Below, one piece after another: positions 15,487 through 22,464 of a stretch of DNA of 64,000 bases (positions are counted from its first letter, which is position 1; each line of letters opens with the position of its first letter). The stretch covers positions 1 to 64,000 of the IMG/VR virus record IMGVR_UViG_3300023094_000009; one strand, written 5' to 3'. This DNA is from a virus. The notes beneath the pieces are model-generated. The model saw nothing but the letters and a program-made list of their open reading frames with translations, made no database searches and was not told the DNA's origin. The translations under genes were made by a program, and so were the position numbers.

Positions 15487-15663
15487 ATGAAAGACTACCT
15501 AATAGCATACACATACCAAGACAAAACATTCCCTAATAAGAAGAACAGACCTTACAGACTAGTGAGAGCCAATTCACCTGAGGAAGCCATAGAAAAAGTA
15601 AGGAAAATATATAGAGAATGTAATACAGAACTAGAAGCAATAATTAACATGACAATAGAATAG
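15487..15663 (+). CDS. hypothetical protein, 58 aa
   Basis: ATG after an A-rich leader, TAG at 15661-15663. Pattern MKDYLIAYTYQ...YRLVRANSPEEAIEKVRK is a beta-beta-alpha unit seen in many small phage proteins. Last gene before a terminator, so it closes the unit that began at 10269. Confidence 0.6.
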   Translation: MKDYLIAYTYQDKTFPNKKNRPYRLVRANSPEEAIEKVRKIYRECNTELEAIINMTIE

Positions 15664-15670
15664 ACCTAAG

Positions 15671-15701
15671 CCCTTCCCTATTAAATTAGCGGAGGGTTTT
15701 T
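15671..15701 (+). terminator. intrinsic terminator
   Basis: CCCTTCC (15671-15677) pairs with GGAGGG (15691-15696) with one bulged T, followed by TTTTT. Located eight bases after the gene stop. Confidence 0.7.
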
Positions 15702-16204
15702 CCTTTTTGGAGAGGGACTTAATGAGGGAGTAGTGGGGGGGGGAGATCTTTATTGTGAGGGTAGGCTTAAACTTGTCAGGGGTAACAAGAGGCTTTGTTG
15801 GGGGTCATATCTAAATTTCTCTCTATATCATTCGTGAGCACCACCATTTACCACCGTTTGCCAACCCCACTATCCCGTTTTTAAATGTACCCCCGCCTTT
15901 GCAGATCTATGGTTAAATTTTTCAGGCAGGTTTTTCAGATCTTTTCAGGGCTTGGAAGTTTATTTAGTTCACTCCGTTTTGTCTTGCTTGTATGGGTGTG
16001 TGTATAGGATAGTACCTTTACAGTTTGTTTATTTCCTTGTGTTTTTAGCTTTTTTGCGCGGAATATGTACATATATGCGTTGTATTACTCTATCTTTTTC
16101 GGTTCGCTTACATAGGTATTAAAAATCTGCGTAAGTCCCTTAGAATCAAAATCATATTCTTATTTAGAATCATTACAAATTACAATATTATTTGTTAAAA
16201 TGTA
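15702..16204. other. gene-free segment with compositional switch and half-site cluster
   Basis: No ORF with coding character on either strand. It begins G-rich on the + strand (G9 tract at 15735-15743), then becomes C/T-rich (15830-15900), the opposite of the purine-rich genes around it. AGATCT occurs three times (15744, 15903, 15937). TTTTCAG, the left half of the dispersed motif, is repeated at 15918, 15931 and 15942, and a degenerate full copy lies at 16040-16064. A weak promoter-like TACCTTTA is at 16013. Candidate replication origin or control region; not proven. Confidence 0.4.
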
Positions 16205-16234
16205 TTGTCAATCCAAACAATCACCTTATCTTTG
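16205..16234 (+). promoter_or_regulatory. host-type promoter TTG-N19-TATCTTTG
   Basis: TTG at 16205-16207 (within ATTGTCAATC) and TATCTTTG at 16227-16234. The predicted ~45-base leader contains GTTAAA-AA-TTTAAC, a small inverted repeat before the ATG at 16287. Shares its -33 context with the promoter at 16803. Confidence 0.7.
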
Positions 16235-16286
16235 TTGTGTAGCCGGAAGGCATAGTAAATAAGGTAAACGTTAAAAATTTAACACT

Positions 16287-16490
16287 ATGAGACATCAAGA
16301 ACTTGTTACAAAAATAGAGAATGCTAGCACGACAGCAGAGTTAGAGACTATTGTGGAATCTATTCCTTTACAGAAAAATGGGCACAGAACAGCAATGGCA
16401 AGGCATTTAGACGACACCTTTTGGTATATCAACCTTGACAATGTTCAAAAGCAAAAAGATAATCTTTTAAGGATTCTCAAAAGCTACTAA
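16287..16490 (+). CDS. hypothetical helical protein, 67 aa
   Basis: The only gene in 1.7 kb of otherwise non-coding DNA. Its product is helical and mildly basic, starts MRHQELVTKIENASTTAEL, and ends in a Leu/Lys helix; it could bind nucleic acid, but no HTH is evident. Has its own host-type promoter, so it may be expressed immediately on infection. Confidence 0.6.
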   Translation: MRHQELVTKIENASTTAELETIVESIPLQKNGHRTAMARHLDDTFWYINLDNVQKQKDNLLRILKSY

Positions 16491-16800
16491 AACAAAAGTC
16501 GTTTGAGCGACTATAAACAGAACTTTAGGCTCAAAGCGTAACCCTTCGGGGTTGGTAGTTACAACGGTAATTAAATAAGAAACAAATAGCATACTAAAAA
16601 CTACTGGCTTAGTCCTTGTCAATGTGAACGGGTGAAAGTAATAAGAAAGGGGTAAGAGAAAGGCTTTACAATTTGTTTCTGCATGATTGACAAAGGGATT
16701 AGATTAGTTTCAATACAACGTAATTAAAAGCGGAGTAAACACTCTAGCACGGCACAAAGAAACTGAAACAAAAGAAAATTTAAATTTTCTTCAAATATTC
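16491..16800 (+). other. gene-free segment, likely structured RNA or control region
   Basis: No convincing ORF. Inverted repeats: GTCG/CGAC hairpin (16499-16512), AACCC-TTCG-GGGTT with a UUCG tetraloop (~16541-16554), and a long-range pair CCTTGTCAAT (16614-16623) / ATTGACAA (16686-16693) enclosing ~60 bases. It contains one reverse motif copy (16750-16771). The stable tetraloop and long-range pairing favour an RNA product, perhaps the 3' part of the transcript from 16234. Confidence 0.4.
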
Positions 16801-16802
16801 CA

Positions 16803-16832
16803 TTGTCAATCGAAATAAAAGTTGTAACTTTG
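16803..16832 (+). promoter_or_regulatory. host-type promoter TTG-N19-TAACTTTG
   Basis: ATTGTCAATCgAAA context with TTG at 16803-16805 and TAACTTTG at 16825-16832, nearly identical in layout to the promoter at 16205. It points into 530 bases without an ORF. Confidence 0.65.
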
Positions 16833-16837
16833 ATATA

Positions 16838-17345
16838 AGCAAAAGGGGAATAAGCCTAGCGAGGCTAAAAAGAAAACCCAAAGCAATAACAAACTGAAAT
16901 AAATAAAGGAAATCTAATTTCCAACGCATACGTTCAAAAGGTCAACGGTTAAGATTGACACCAGTAAAAGACAACAATGCAAAGTTTCAGTATTTAGGTA
17001 AGTTAATTGACATACAAATATTAATACATAGATTACTTCATAATGAATAGGAGAGACAATTTTAATTGTTTCCCACCGAAAGTTATCAAAGGATTGAGTT
17101 AATAGGAATTGGGTGCAATATTTACAGTTCGGGATATTGGTTACACTGAAATAATAGAACGGTTGTTGGGAGATTCTCCGCGAACAACACAAAAAATCAA
17201 AAAGACATTAGAAATAAACAAATTTAGCTGAATATAAACAGCTATGGAAATCCTGTAAGGTTACAACTTACGTTTGTTTAACTTTCACCCTTTCAAATCT
17301 TGGTTGATTTGTTGGGGGCTTTGCTATACAGCACAATTTTAATAA
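16838..17345 (+). ncRNA. candidate long structured RNA or long leader (~500 nt)
   Basis: Follows a strong promoter and lacks a credible ORF on the + strand; a 92-codon complementary frame at 16914-17192 is a shadow with poor composition. Local hairpins: GCCT-AGCG-AGGC (~16855), AACG/CGTT (16921-16932), TAGCTG/CAGCTA (~17226-17245), CAAATC/GATTTG (~17296-17313). It does not match RNase P, tmRNA or 6S patterns that I can recall. It could be a free RNA or the 5' leader of the gene at 17364. Confidence 0.35.
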
Positions 17346-17363
17346 TCATTTAAAAATACTAGC

Positions 17364-17624
17364 ATGAGCAATCTATTAGTAAGTCCAAGACGAATTTTCA
17401 TGGCGATTCCTGCGTGGAATATTTCAGCACCAACGATCATAGGGGAAATTGAACAAGTAGTTGAACGTGCAGTAAATCACGTAGACTTTAAAAACGGTAT
17501 TGAATCAATCAAGGAATTGAGCGGTACGAAATTCGTTAGAGTTTCAAAGAAAGAAATTGAATCTTTGTTATCATATAACGAAGAGGATATTAAGTTATAC
17601 AAACAATTGATTAAAAGGTATTAG
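17364..17624 (+). CDS. hypothetical protein, 86 aa
   Basis: ATG at 17364 at the downstream edge of the non-coding region. Helical, with an N-terminal SPRRIFMAIP segment and a Lys/Glu-rich C-terminus. First gene of a set of three tightly packed genes. Not recognised. Confidence 0.6.
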   Translation: MSNLLVSPRRIFMAIPAWNISAPTIIGEIEQVVERAVNHVDFKNGIESIKELSGTKFVRVSKKEIESLLSYNEEDIKLYKQLIKRY

Positions 17625-17626
17625 TT

Positions 17627-17932
17627 ATGACAACAATAGATATTCAAGCAAAAGAATGGTTTGACAAAGTAAACGGAAATAGTTACTTTTCAGCCGTTGC
17701 AACAATTGATTTCGGAAAAGAAACTGAAAAACAAATCAACGTACCATTTCAATACGGATATGGAGATCACTATATTTACCAAACTTTCCATGAGTTACAA
17801 ACTGGTGGATTTCTACCATCAAATGAAACTATTTATTCTCCATCAAGGTGGGCGCGGGAAAAAGGGATAGAACTAAGAACAAGTAAAAAAGAGAATTGTC
17901 TCAAACGTGAAGTTAAAAACTTTGAAGCATGA
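17627..17932 (+). CDS. hypothetical protein, 101 aa
   Basis: Begins two bases after the previous stop and overlaps the next by four. Beta-rich N-terminal half (FSAVATIDFG, INVPFQYGYGDHY), then a helical W-A-R-E-K-G-I element. Looks like a small conserved phage protein; function unknown. Confidence 0.6.
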   Translation: MTTIDIQAKEWFDKVNGNSYFSAVATIDFGKETEKQINVPFQYGYGDHYIYQTFHELQTGGFLPSNETIYSPSRWAREKGIELRTSKKENCLKREVKNFEA

Positions 17933-18189
17933 AACAGATACAAAAATTAGTGGAGGATATTGCAAAGATTGCAGGGCTTCCAATATCAAGACAACAAGCA
18001 AACGAAATGCAGAAAGATTATTTTCTTCATATTGAATATGCCAGACATTACGGTGGTTATCGTGTCGTGAATGTCAACGTTAAACATGGAGGTCATTCAG
18101 GTGCATTTGGTGAATCTGCTAGTTGTGGTCGTAGATCAAAGGGACAAATGATTGATTTTCTAACTGGTTATTTAAATGCAATCTCATGA
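17929..18189 (+). CDS. hypothetical protein, 86 aa
   Basis: ATGA overlap. N-terminal helical half, then a Gly/His-rich segment (NVKHGGHSGAFGESASCGRR). Companion of the 17627 gene in the same unit. Unknown. Confidence 0.6.
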   Translation: MKQIQKLVEDIAKIAGLPISRQQANEMQKDYFLHIEYARHYGGYRVVNVNVKHGGHSGAFGESASCGRRSKGQMIDFLTGYLNAIS

Positions 18190-18323
18190 AATCACCAAAC
18201 AAAATACCTGTAATGTCTGGCGGGATGCCTGTATACATTACTTTAAGAAAATTTGACAGGCTTCTGCATGAATGGAAGCTAAGTTTTAATACACATTGGA
18301 AGGTGTGGACAATAATTGAATGA
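18186..18323 (+). CDS. hypothetical protein, 45 aa
   Basis: ATGA overlap start, TGA at 18321-18323. Basic, with SGGMPVYITLRKFDRLLHEW. Short but tightly coupled to its neighbours. Confidence 0.45.
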   Translation: MKSPNKIPVMSGGMPVYITLRKFDRLLHEWKLSFNTHWKVWTIIE

Positions 18324-18325
18324 TT

Positions 18326-18418
18326 ATGAAAACACAAACAAAATGCTTTGTAGTTTTTAGCGTTGCTATGACTACATTGATTATAGTATTAACTTCTTGC
18401 GGACTTGTTAAGGTTTAG
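18326..18418 (+). CDS. tiny lipoprotein, 30 aa
   Basis: Signal-like hydrophobic helix FVVFSVAMTTLIIV followed by the lipobox LTSC and only seven further residues. If processed, a seven- or eight-residue lipopeptide would remain. Phage lipoproteins sometimes act in superinfection exclusion; this is inference. Followed directly by a forward motif copy. Confidence 0.45.
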   Translation: MKTQTKCFVVFSVAMTTLIIVLTSCGLVKV

Positions 18419-18445
18419 TTTTCAGTCTTTTCTTTCCGCGAAATA
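18418..18445 (+). repeat. dispersed CAGT/CG element, forward copy
   Basis: TTTTCAGTCTTTTCTTTCCG then CGAAATAAA; its first base is the last base of the lipoprotein stop codon. Confidence 0.6.
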
Positions 18446-18457
18446 AAAATAACAAAA

Positions 18458-18637
18458 ATGGATAATTCAATATACGGATGTTTAGATAGAGACGATTGTC
18501 TTATTGATACAGCCTTAACATTGCGTGGTGCTAAATGCCATGCAACTAGAAACGGTTATACAAAAGTTGGTAGGCGTGTTGGTTACAATGTAATTAACGT
18601 TTGGGAGAAAGTTAATGGTAAATGGGTGGAACTATAA
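18458..18637 (+). CDS. hypothetical protein, 59 aa
   Basis: ATG after the A-rich tail of a motif copy. Contains Cys at 8, 14 and 27 and a basic C-terminal half (TRNGYTKVGRRVGYN). No domain recognised. Confidence 0.5.
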   Translation: MDNSIYGCLDRDDCLIDTALTLRGAKCHATRNGYTKVGRRVGYNVINVWEKVNGKWVEL

Positions 18638-18661
18638 CCCAATCCGGGCGAAATAAAAACA

Positions 18662-18841
18662 ATGCAAAACAACACTACAATAAAATGCCATACAGTTAAT
18701 CCAACTGAAGGGCATGATAAAAATCAAACACCAAAATTTATAACACATTCACATCTTAGATCTTGGTGGGGATTTGACAGAGGATCATTTAACGACGATC
18801 TGTATAAAAGAATTTGTGATATTAAAGCTAAGAACTCATGA
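18662..18841 (+). CDS. hypothetical protein, 59 aa
   Basis: ATG preceded by a degenerate reverse motif copy (CCGGGCGAAATAAAAAC). His-rich (KCHTVNPTEGHD, THSHLRSWW). ATGA overlap with the next gene. Confidence 0.5.
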   Translation: MQNNTTIKCHTVNPTEGHDKNQTPKFITHSHLRSWWGFDRGSFNDDLYKRICDIKAKNS

Positions 18842-19110
18842 AACTTGATAAGACAACATTAACAAATATTTTAGTAGGTAAGTTAAATACTATTTGCCGA
18901 ACAAATGAAAACAATGTACCTTCTATAAATAAGGTATTGAAAATGGAGACGAAAGTTATCCTTTCTGTTGATCATAATTGTGGATTGACAATGGATGAAT
19001 TTGACGAGGTACTAAGCAACCTAAATAACTTTACAGAAGTTCAGTGGGAACGCAGAAATCATTTTTTCAGTTTCAGCGGGGTTGTCAGTGTAACTATTCT
19101 TTGGGATTAG
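18838..19110 (+). CDS. hypothetical protein, 90 aa
   Basis: ATGA overlap start. Mixed alpha/beta with DHNCGLTMDEFDEVLSNL in the centre. Unknown. Ends two bases before a pair of membrane-protein genes. Confidence 0.55.
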   Translation: MKLDKTTLTNILVGKLNTICRTNENNVPSINKVLKMETKVILSVDHNCGLTMDEFDEVLSNLNNFTEVQWERRNHFFSFSGVVSVTILWD

Positions 19111-19112
19111 GT

Positions 19113-19268
19113 ATGAGTAGATTAATCTGGATTCCTATTATAGGACTTTTGGCAATGTTTATTTGCACTGAATATGGAAGATATAGAACAATCTACTTTG
19201 CAGGTTCTTTGTGGTTTCCTTATCAACTTATCTCATTTTTTACACTGTTATTTATTTTCTACCCATGA
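19113..19268 (+). CDS. membrane protein, 51 aa, two helices
   Basis: Start at ATG 19113, because the longer frame from 19044 reads through the previous gene. Two hydrophobic segments (LIWIPIIGLLAMFIC and LISFFTLLFIFY) predict a two-pass membrane peptide with a short polar turn. Confidence 0.5.
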   Translation: MSRLIWIPIIGLLAMFICTEYGRYRTIYFAGSLWFPYQLISFFTLLFIFYP

Positions 19269-19435
19269 AAAAAGAATTTTTGTATACAACAATAGGGTAT
19301 TTAATTTTAGGATTAATTCTCTATCCATGCTTAACAAAGGATGGGAAATTAGTAATCCCATATTTAATATCTATTGTGTGGGTTGTAACACTTGTAATCA
19401 CTTACTTTGATATAAAATCGCGCAAACAAAACTGA
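19265..19435 (+). CDS. membrane protein, 56 aa, two helices
   Basis: ATGA overlap with the previous membrane gene; the longer frame from 19211 is rejected. Two helices (TIGYLILGLILYP and PYLISIVWVVTLVITYF). Adjacent two-helix membrane genes suggest a paired function such as a holin or immunity complex, but this is inference. Stop is inside a reverse motif copy. Confidence 0.5.
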   Translation: MKKEFLYTTIGYLILGLILYPCLTKDGKLVIPYLISIVWVVTLVITYFDIKSRKQN

Positions 19436-19440
19436 AAAAA
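19417..19440 (-). repeat. dispersed CAGT/CG element, reverse copy
   Basis: ATCGCGCAAACAAAACTG followed by AAAAAA; its ACTGA supplies the TGA stop of the membrane gene at 19265. Confidence 0.6.
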
Positions 19441-19469
19441 ACAAAAGAAAATTATAAATTTTCCCGCAA

Positions 19470-19715
19470 ATGAAAACTCTAAAACTAGACAACATAACAG
19501 AAGGACAAAGTAAAACACTATTCCATTCTGTAAAACTATATGAGATGTACCAAAATGTCATCTTATACGCCAACAGCCATATCCTCTATAGAGACTTTGA
19601 GAAGAAACTAGACAAGTTAGGCTTCAGATTTTCAAACATGAAAGGAGACGGAGTATGCAAAATCGTTGTACGTGAGAGAGACAACGAAGATGTTAAATTT
19701 TTATTTATTTATTGA
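19470..19715 (+). CDS. hypothetical protein, 81 aa
   Basis: ATG at 19470 in an A-rich context. Helical N-terminal half, beta C-terminus. No motif recognised. Confidence 0.55.
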   Translation: MKTLKLDNITEGQSKTLFHSVKLYEMYQNVILYANSHILYRDFEKKLDKLGFRFSNMKGDGVCKIVVRERDNEDVKFLFIY

Positions 19716-19718
19716 GAT

Positions 19719-19847
19719 ATGGAATTAAAAGAGATATTGTCAAAGATTGAAAATCTACTAGACAAACAGTATAACAAAACATTGACATCTAAAGAGGAGA
19801 AAAAGTTAAAAGAATTAAAGAAATTGAGAGACAATTTCGGGCAATAA
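19719..19847 (+). CDS. short helical protein, 42 aa
   Basis: Starts three bases after the previous stop. Entirely charged amphipathic helix (KEEKKLKELKKLRDN), likely coiled coil. Ends inside a reverse motif copy (19834-19858). Confidence 0.45.
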   Translation: MELKEILSKIENLLDKQYNKTLTSKEEKKLKELKKLRDNFGQ

Positions 19848-19867
19848 AAACTGAAAAACAAAACATT

Positions 19868-20017
19868 ATGATACAATTCAATAACAAAGAACAAGCATTA
19901 GAGTACCTAGATACTCAAGATTGTTACCTATCAAATCCAAGAGAGATTATAGGAGGTGGAATAACAACATTACCAAGCGGAATTGTCTTGGTGGTTGGTG
20001 AACTTAAGACAAATTAG
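19868..20017 (+). CDS. hypothetical protein, 49 aa
   Basis: ATG after the A-rich tail of the motif copy at 19834. Contains CYLSNPREIIGGGITTLPSG; short beta-alpha protein of unknown function. Next gene follows after AGGAGGT, one of the few Shine-Dalgarno-like sites here. Confidence 0.5.
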   Translation: MIQFNNKEQALEYLDTQDCYLSNPREIIGGGITTLPSGIVLVVGELKTN

Positions 20018-20022
20018 GAGGT

Positions 20023-20229
20023 ATGAATCAAAGAAGTGTATTTGAATTTGGGGACGAATATATTTGTACTTTCTTTTACGATTGTAACACAAACCAAGAC
20101 GGTATTGAAGTTCGCAGGAATGGGGAATATTTAGGTTCAATAGTTGGTCTGGAAATACCAGATATTGAGGACGAAGAGGAGTGTATTAAATTTGATAATA
20201 ACGTCATAGACTGGTTAGAGGGGTGGTAA
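20023..20229 (+). CDS. hypothetical acidic protein, 68 aa
   Basis: ATG five bases after the previous stop, preceded by GGAGGT. Acidic, beta-rich, with EIPDIEDEEECIKF. Overlapped at its 3' end by a start-less frame. Confidence 0.55.
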   Translation: MNQRSVFEFGDEYICTFFYDCNTNQDGIEVRRNGEYLGSIVGLEIPDIEDEEECIKFDNNVIDWLEGW

Positions 20230-20356
20230 GGTAACGTATTACTACCGTAGTAATGATACTATACAAGATATTTATGAGCCCTTTATAGAGGGTAAGAACG
20301 AAGGAGCGGTACACTGGATGAACATTAGAGCCTACACAAAACCCGCGGGAAAATAA
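20219..20356 (+). pseudogene. start-less coding remnant, 45 codons
   Basis: Open from a TAG at 20216-20218 to TAA 20354-20356, with good protein character (VTYYYRSNDTIQDIYEPF, then EGKNEGAVHWMNI), but it contains no ATG/GTG/TTG before a late ATG. The sequence looks like a real gene that lost its start or was joined to the preceding frame by a frameshift. Confidence 0.3.
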
Positions 20357-20366
20357 AAACTGAAAT
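20341..20366 (-). repeat. dispersed CAGT/CG element, reverse copy
   Basis: ACCCGCGGGAAAATAAAAAC then TGAAATA; located between the start-less remnant and a lipoprotein gene. Confidence 0.55.
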
Positions 20367-20378
20367 AAAAAAATAATC

Positions 20379-20594
20379 ATGAAAAAATCAATTATAATAG
20401 TATCTTTGCTTTCAGTTTTGACAGCAAGTTGCGCCAAAGAAGAAAACTACAAAAAATGTAACAGTAAATACCTAGACAACAAAGACGGTATCTACTACCC
20501 TACATACACAAAGAAAAACAAATGCTACTACATGAAAGGCGTAGCAACAAACACGTTCAAGAAGATTGATAATTCAAATTGTGATTGTCTTTAA
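20379..20594 (+). CDS. small Cys-rich lipoprotein, 71 aa
   Basis: Type II signal peptide: MKKS, hydrophobic helix IIIVSLLSVL, lipobox TASC with the acylated Cys at 18. The mature part has five further Cys and many Lys/Tyr, suggesting disulfides in the periplasm or on the outer membrane. A phage-encoded lipoprotein could alter the host surface; role not shown. Confidence 0.65.
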   Translation: MKKSIIIVSLLSVLTASCAKEENYKKCNSKYLDNKDGIYYPTYTKKNKCYYMKGVATNTFKKIDNSNCDCL

Positions 20595-20605
20595 AATTAG
20601 AGAAT

Positions 20606-20932
20606 ATGGAAACTATATCAAAAGAGATCCTTTTAGACAAAGGATATAGAGAGTGGAAACCAAACCACTACCAAAAATTAATCAGTAATGATAGTGGTAA
20701 AAAATACTTTATCAATATCATTAATACCGATTTTTCCACTATGCAATCTGATCTAGGTCAATGGTGGACTCCAAGCGTACAACTAGAAACAGATAAAGGA
20801 TCTGTTAATTTTGAGTTGGTACAATGGTTCAATGGCTCTGGAAAGTACTCAGGCAGAACTATAGAAGAGGTCGAAGATTATTTTGAATCCCTATTTGAAT
20901 TTCACAATAAACCCTACTACGACCTGTATTGA
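20606..20932 (+). CDS. hypothetical protein, 108 aa
   Basis: ATG at 20606 rather than the TTG at 20585, which overlaps the lipoprotein. Alpha/beta with several Trp (DLGQWWTPSVQLET, ELVQWFNGSGKYSG). The Y-R-E-W-x-P-N-H-Y element near the N-terminus recurs in small Bacteroidetes phage proteins that I cannot name. Followed by a tRNA-like element. Confidence 0.6.
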   Translation: METISKEILLDKGYREWKPNHYQKLISNDSGKKYFINIINTDFSTMQSDLGQWWTPSVQLETDKGSVNFELVQWFNGSGKYSGRTIEEVEDYFESLFEFHNKPYYDLY

Positions 20933-21003
20933 GGGAATGGTTAGCTGAACATGGTGGGCAAAATGGTACTTTGTTGGGGGTTCGATTCCCCTATTCGGCG
21001 CAA
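20930..21003 (+). other. tRNA-like element (degenerate tRNA or tRNA 3'-end copy)
   Basis: GGGGG-TTCGATT-CCCCT (20976-20992) is a textbook T arm. Upstream TAGCTGAAC-ATGGTGGGC resembles a D arm, and CAAA-ATGGTAC-TTTG (20959-20973) could be an anticodon arm with GGU. The acceptor strands do not pair beyond GAAT/ATTC, and there is almost no variable loop. It is either a decayed tRNA or a captured tRNA 3' end, as found in attachment sites. No integrase is visible. Confidence 0.3.
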
Positions 21004-21025
21004 AAGAAGAAATAAAACTGAAAAA

Positions 21026-21274
21026 ATGAAAACAAAATACTATCAAATAGTAGAAACTACTAGTAACAGCGACTATCCAAATGTAGGGGTAATTAAAGTG
21101 ACAGATAACATATATCCACTGGAAGAAATGAAAGAAGCCATAAGCAACTACTTAGGGGTAGATTTAACAATAATTTCAGTTATTTCAGATGAGCACGGTT
21201 TAAGGATCGACTTTAAACTTGATGGAGGGTACAAAGACTATATGAGAGCAGAGGAAACTTGGTTATATCTATAA
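21026..21274 (+). CDS. hypothetical protein, 82 aa
   Basis: ATG at 21026 behind a reverse motif copy (20993-21025). The longer frame from 20951 would translate the tRNA-like element and is rejected. Alpha/beta, contains YPNVGVIKVTDNIYPLEEM. Unknown. Confidence 0.55.
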   Translation: MKTKYYQIVETTSNSDYPNVGVIKVTDNIYPLEEMKEAISNYLGVDLTIISVISDEHGLRIDFKLDGGYKDYMRAEETWLYL

Positions 21275-21285
21275 AATTACTAGAC

Positions 21286-21471
21286 ATGGAAAACAATAAC
21301 AGAAAATTAGCTTTAGAGTGGTAGAATAGCCTATCTGAGGACACCAAGACAGAAATGAAGGCTGGGTATGACCAACTAATTTCAAGACCCTTAGACAGCC
21401 TAACAGGACGTGAGATACAAATTGTGTGGCACGTAGAGAAAGATATTAACGGCTCGGGCAAAACAAACTGA
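21286..21471 (+). pseudogene. small gene with in-frame TAG at codon 13
   Basis: ATG 21286 to TGA 21469-21471 is open except for TAG at 21322-21324. The residues on both sides (LALEW, stop, NSLSEDTKTEMKAGYDQL) read as one protein, and the stop follows TGG, so a TGG-to-TAG change in a Trp-Trp pair is plausible. An internal ATG (codon 24) could give a truncated product. Its terminal TGA belongs to a reverse motif copy (21452-21475). Confidence 0.45.
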
Positions 21472-21472
21472 A

Positions 21473-21703
21473 AAACAAACACTTGTAACACTATACATAC
21501 AAAAGAAAGACTTAAACAGTACTCTCTACATACTATCTAAAGCAATTAACCCTTCACAAGACCTAGACACTTTAAAGGCAACATACGACCCAATTGAAGT
21601 CTCTATAAGCAGAAACAATGTAATGCTGGCTAATCAAGTGGCAATACAAGTAACTTATGAAGAATATGAAGCTATTGAATACTTTATAGGAGGATTTAAT
21701 TAA
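21473..21703 (+). pseudogene. start-less coding remnant, about 76 codons
   Basis: A frame with good coding character (TLYIQKKDLNSTLYILSKAI...) runs to TAA 21701-21703, but the first in-frame start is an ATG 26 codons from the end. It sits exactly where neighbouring genes have an ATG after the A-rich tail of a reverse motif copy, so its start codon seems to have been lost. Confidence 0.4.
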
Positions 21704-21719
21704 ACCAATAAAAATAATC

Positions 21720-21923
21720 ATGGAAGTACATAAAAAATACACCGTATACGAATTAACCAGTATAATGGGAAGCGACAAGCAAGCCTTAGAAAAAGTACAG
21801 TTCAAGGGATTCGTATCAAATAGCTTTGACACAGAAGAGGAAGCTATTCAGGCATTGATTGCCGATGAAAAAACTTATGAAGATTACGTAATCCTCTTGC
21901 AAATTTGTATTACTAGGAATTAG
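21720..21923 (+). CDS. hypothetical protein, 67 aa
   Basis: ATG after AAAAATAATC. Helical, DTEEEAIQALIADEKTYEDY near the centre. Last gene before a promoter. Confidence 0.55.
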   Translation: MEVHKKYTVYELTSIMGSDKQALEKVQFKGFVSNSFDTEEEAIQALIADEKTYEDYVILLQICITRN

Positions 21924-21925
21924 AT

Positions 21926-21956
21926 TTGGATTATTGAAAAGTAATTAGTATATTTG
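21926..21956 (+). promoter_or_regulatory. host-type promoter TTG-N20-TATATTTG
   Basis: TTG at 21926-21928 and TATATTTG at 21949-21956, 18 bases before the ATG of the putative regulator gene at 21975. Confidence 0.6.
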
Positions 21957-21974
21957 TACTTTAATTCTGAATAA

Positions 21975-22223
21975 ATGTATATAATTATCAACAAAGAAAC
22001 CCAAAAGGCAACGATTTGTGGAGAGAAAACCATAGTTGCAGACCTTTTAAAGTGTCACAGGCATACAATTCTTAAACGATTTACTAAAAATCATGTGTGG
22101 GAAAGAGAAAAAGAGATCGTTTATTACACCAGTGATGTAAGAACTTCAAATAAAACAGGAAATAAAGATACCTACGCAGTAAAAATTGCTAAATCTAGGA
22201 AGGAAATACCATGTAATAAGTGA
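21975..22223 (+). CDS. putative small helix-turn-helix regulator, 82 aa
   Basis: Residues ~18-45 (KTIVADLLKCHRHTILKRFT) fit a helix-turn-helix with a basic recognition helix, after an N-terminal beta strand MYIIINKETQKATI. It has a host-type promoter, as expected for an early regulator. It could instead be a nucleic-acid-binding protein without a regulatory role. Confidence 0.45.
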   Translation: MYIIINKETQKATICGEKTIVADLLKCHRHTILKRFTKNHVWEREKEIVYYTSDVRTSNKTGNKDTYAVKIAKSRKEIPCNK

Positions 22224-22464
22224 ATATCGACATTCATTCTGAAAGGAAGTATATGTAAATAGATTGGGATTAGGAAAAATTACGGAAATCATTGTACTTT
22301 TTCTTTGTTAGAGGGGGAAATAGTGTCCCACCAAAGCCCACTTTCACCCATTTTTACCCACAATTTAACATTTTGCAAGCGTTTACTAATACCCAAAGAA
22401 CCCCAAAAAGAGAGATTTATTGACCAAAACACCCCAAAAAAGCACACAAACCCCCCGAAGAACT

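Noticed and set aside
16914-17192. 92-codon - strand ORF in the non-coding region
   Set aside because: Cys/Tyr-rich composition typical of a random frame in AT-rich DNA, no leader or partner, and the promoter at 16803 points the other way.
20976-21003. Functional attP site for a temperate phage
   Set aside because: A tRNA-3'-end-like sequence is present, but no integrase, excisionase or repressor module is found in the window; kept only as an alternative for the tRNA-like element.
21286-21471. Programmed stop-codon recoding
   Set aside because: Interrupted frames involve TAG and TAA, other breaks are lost starts, and no suppressor tRNA is visible, so gene decay explains them better.
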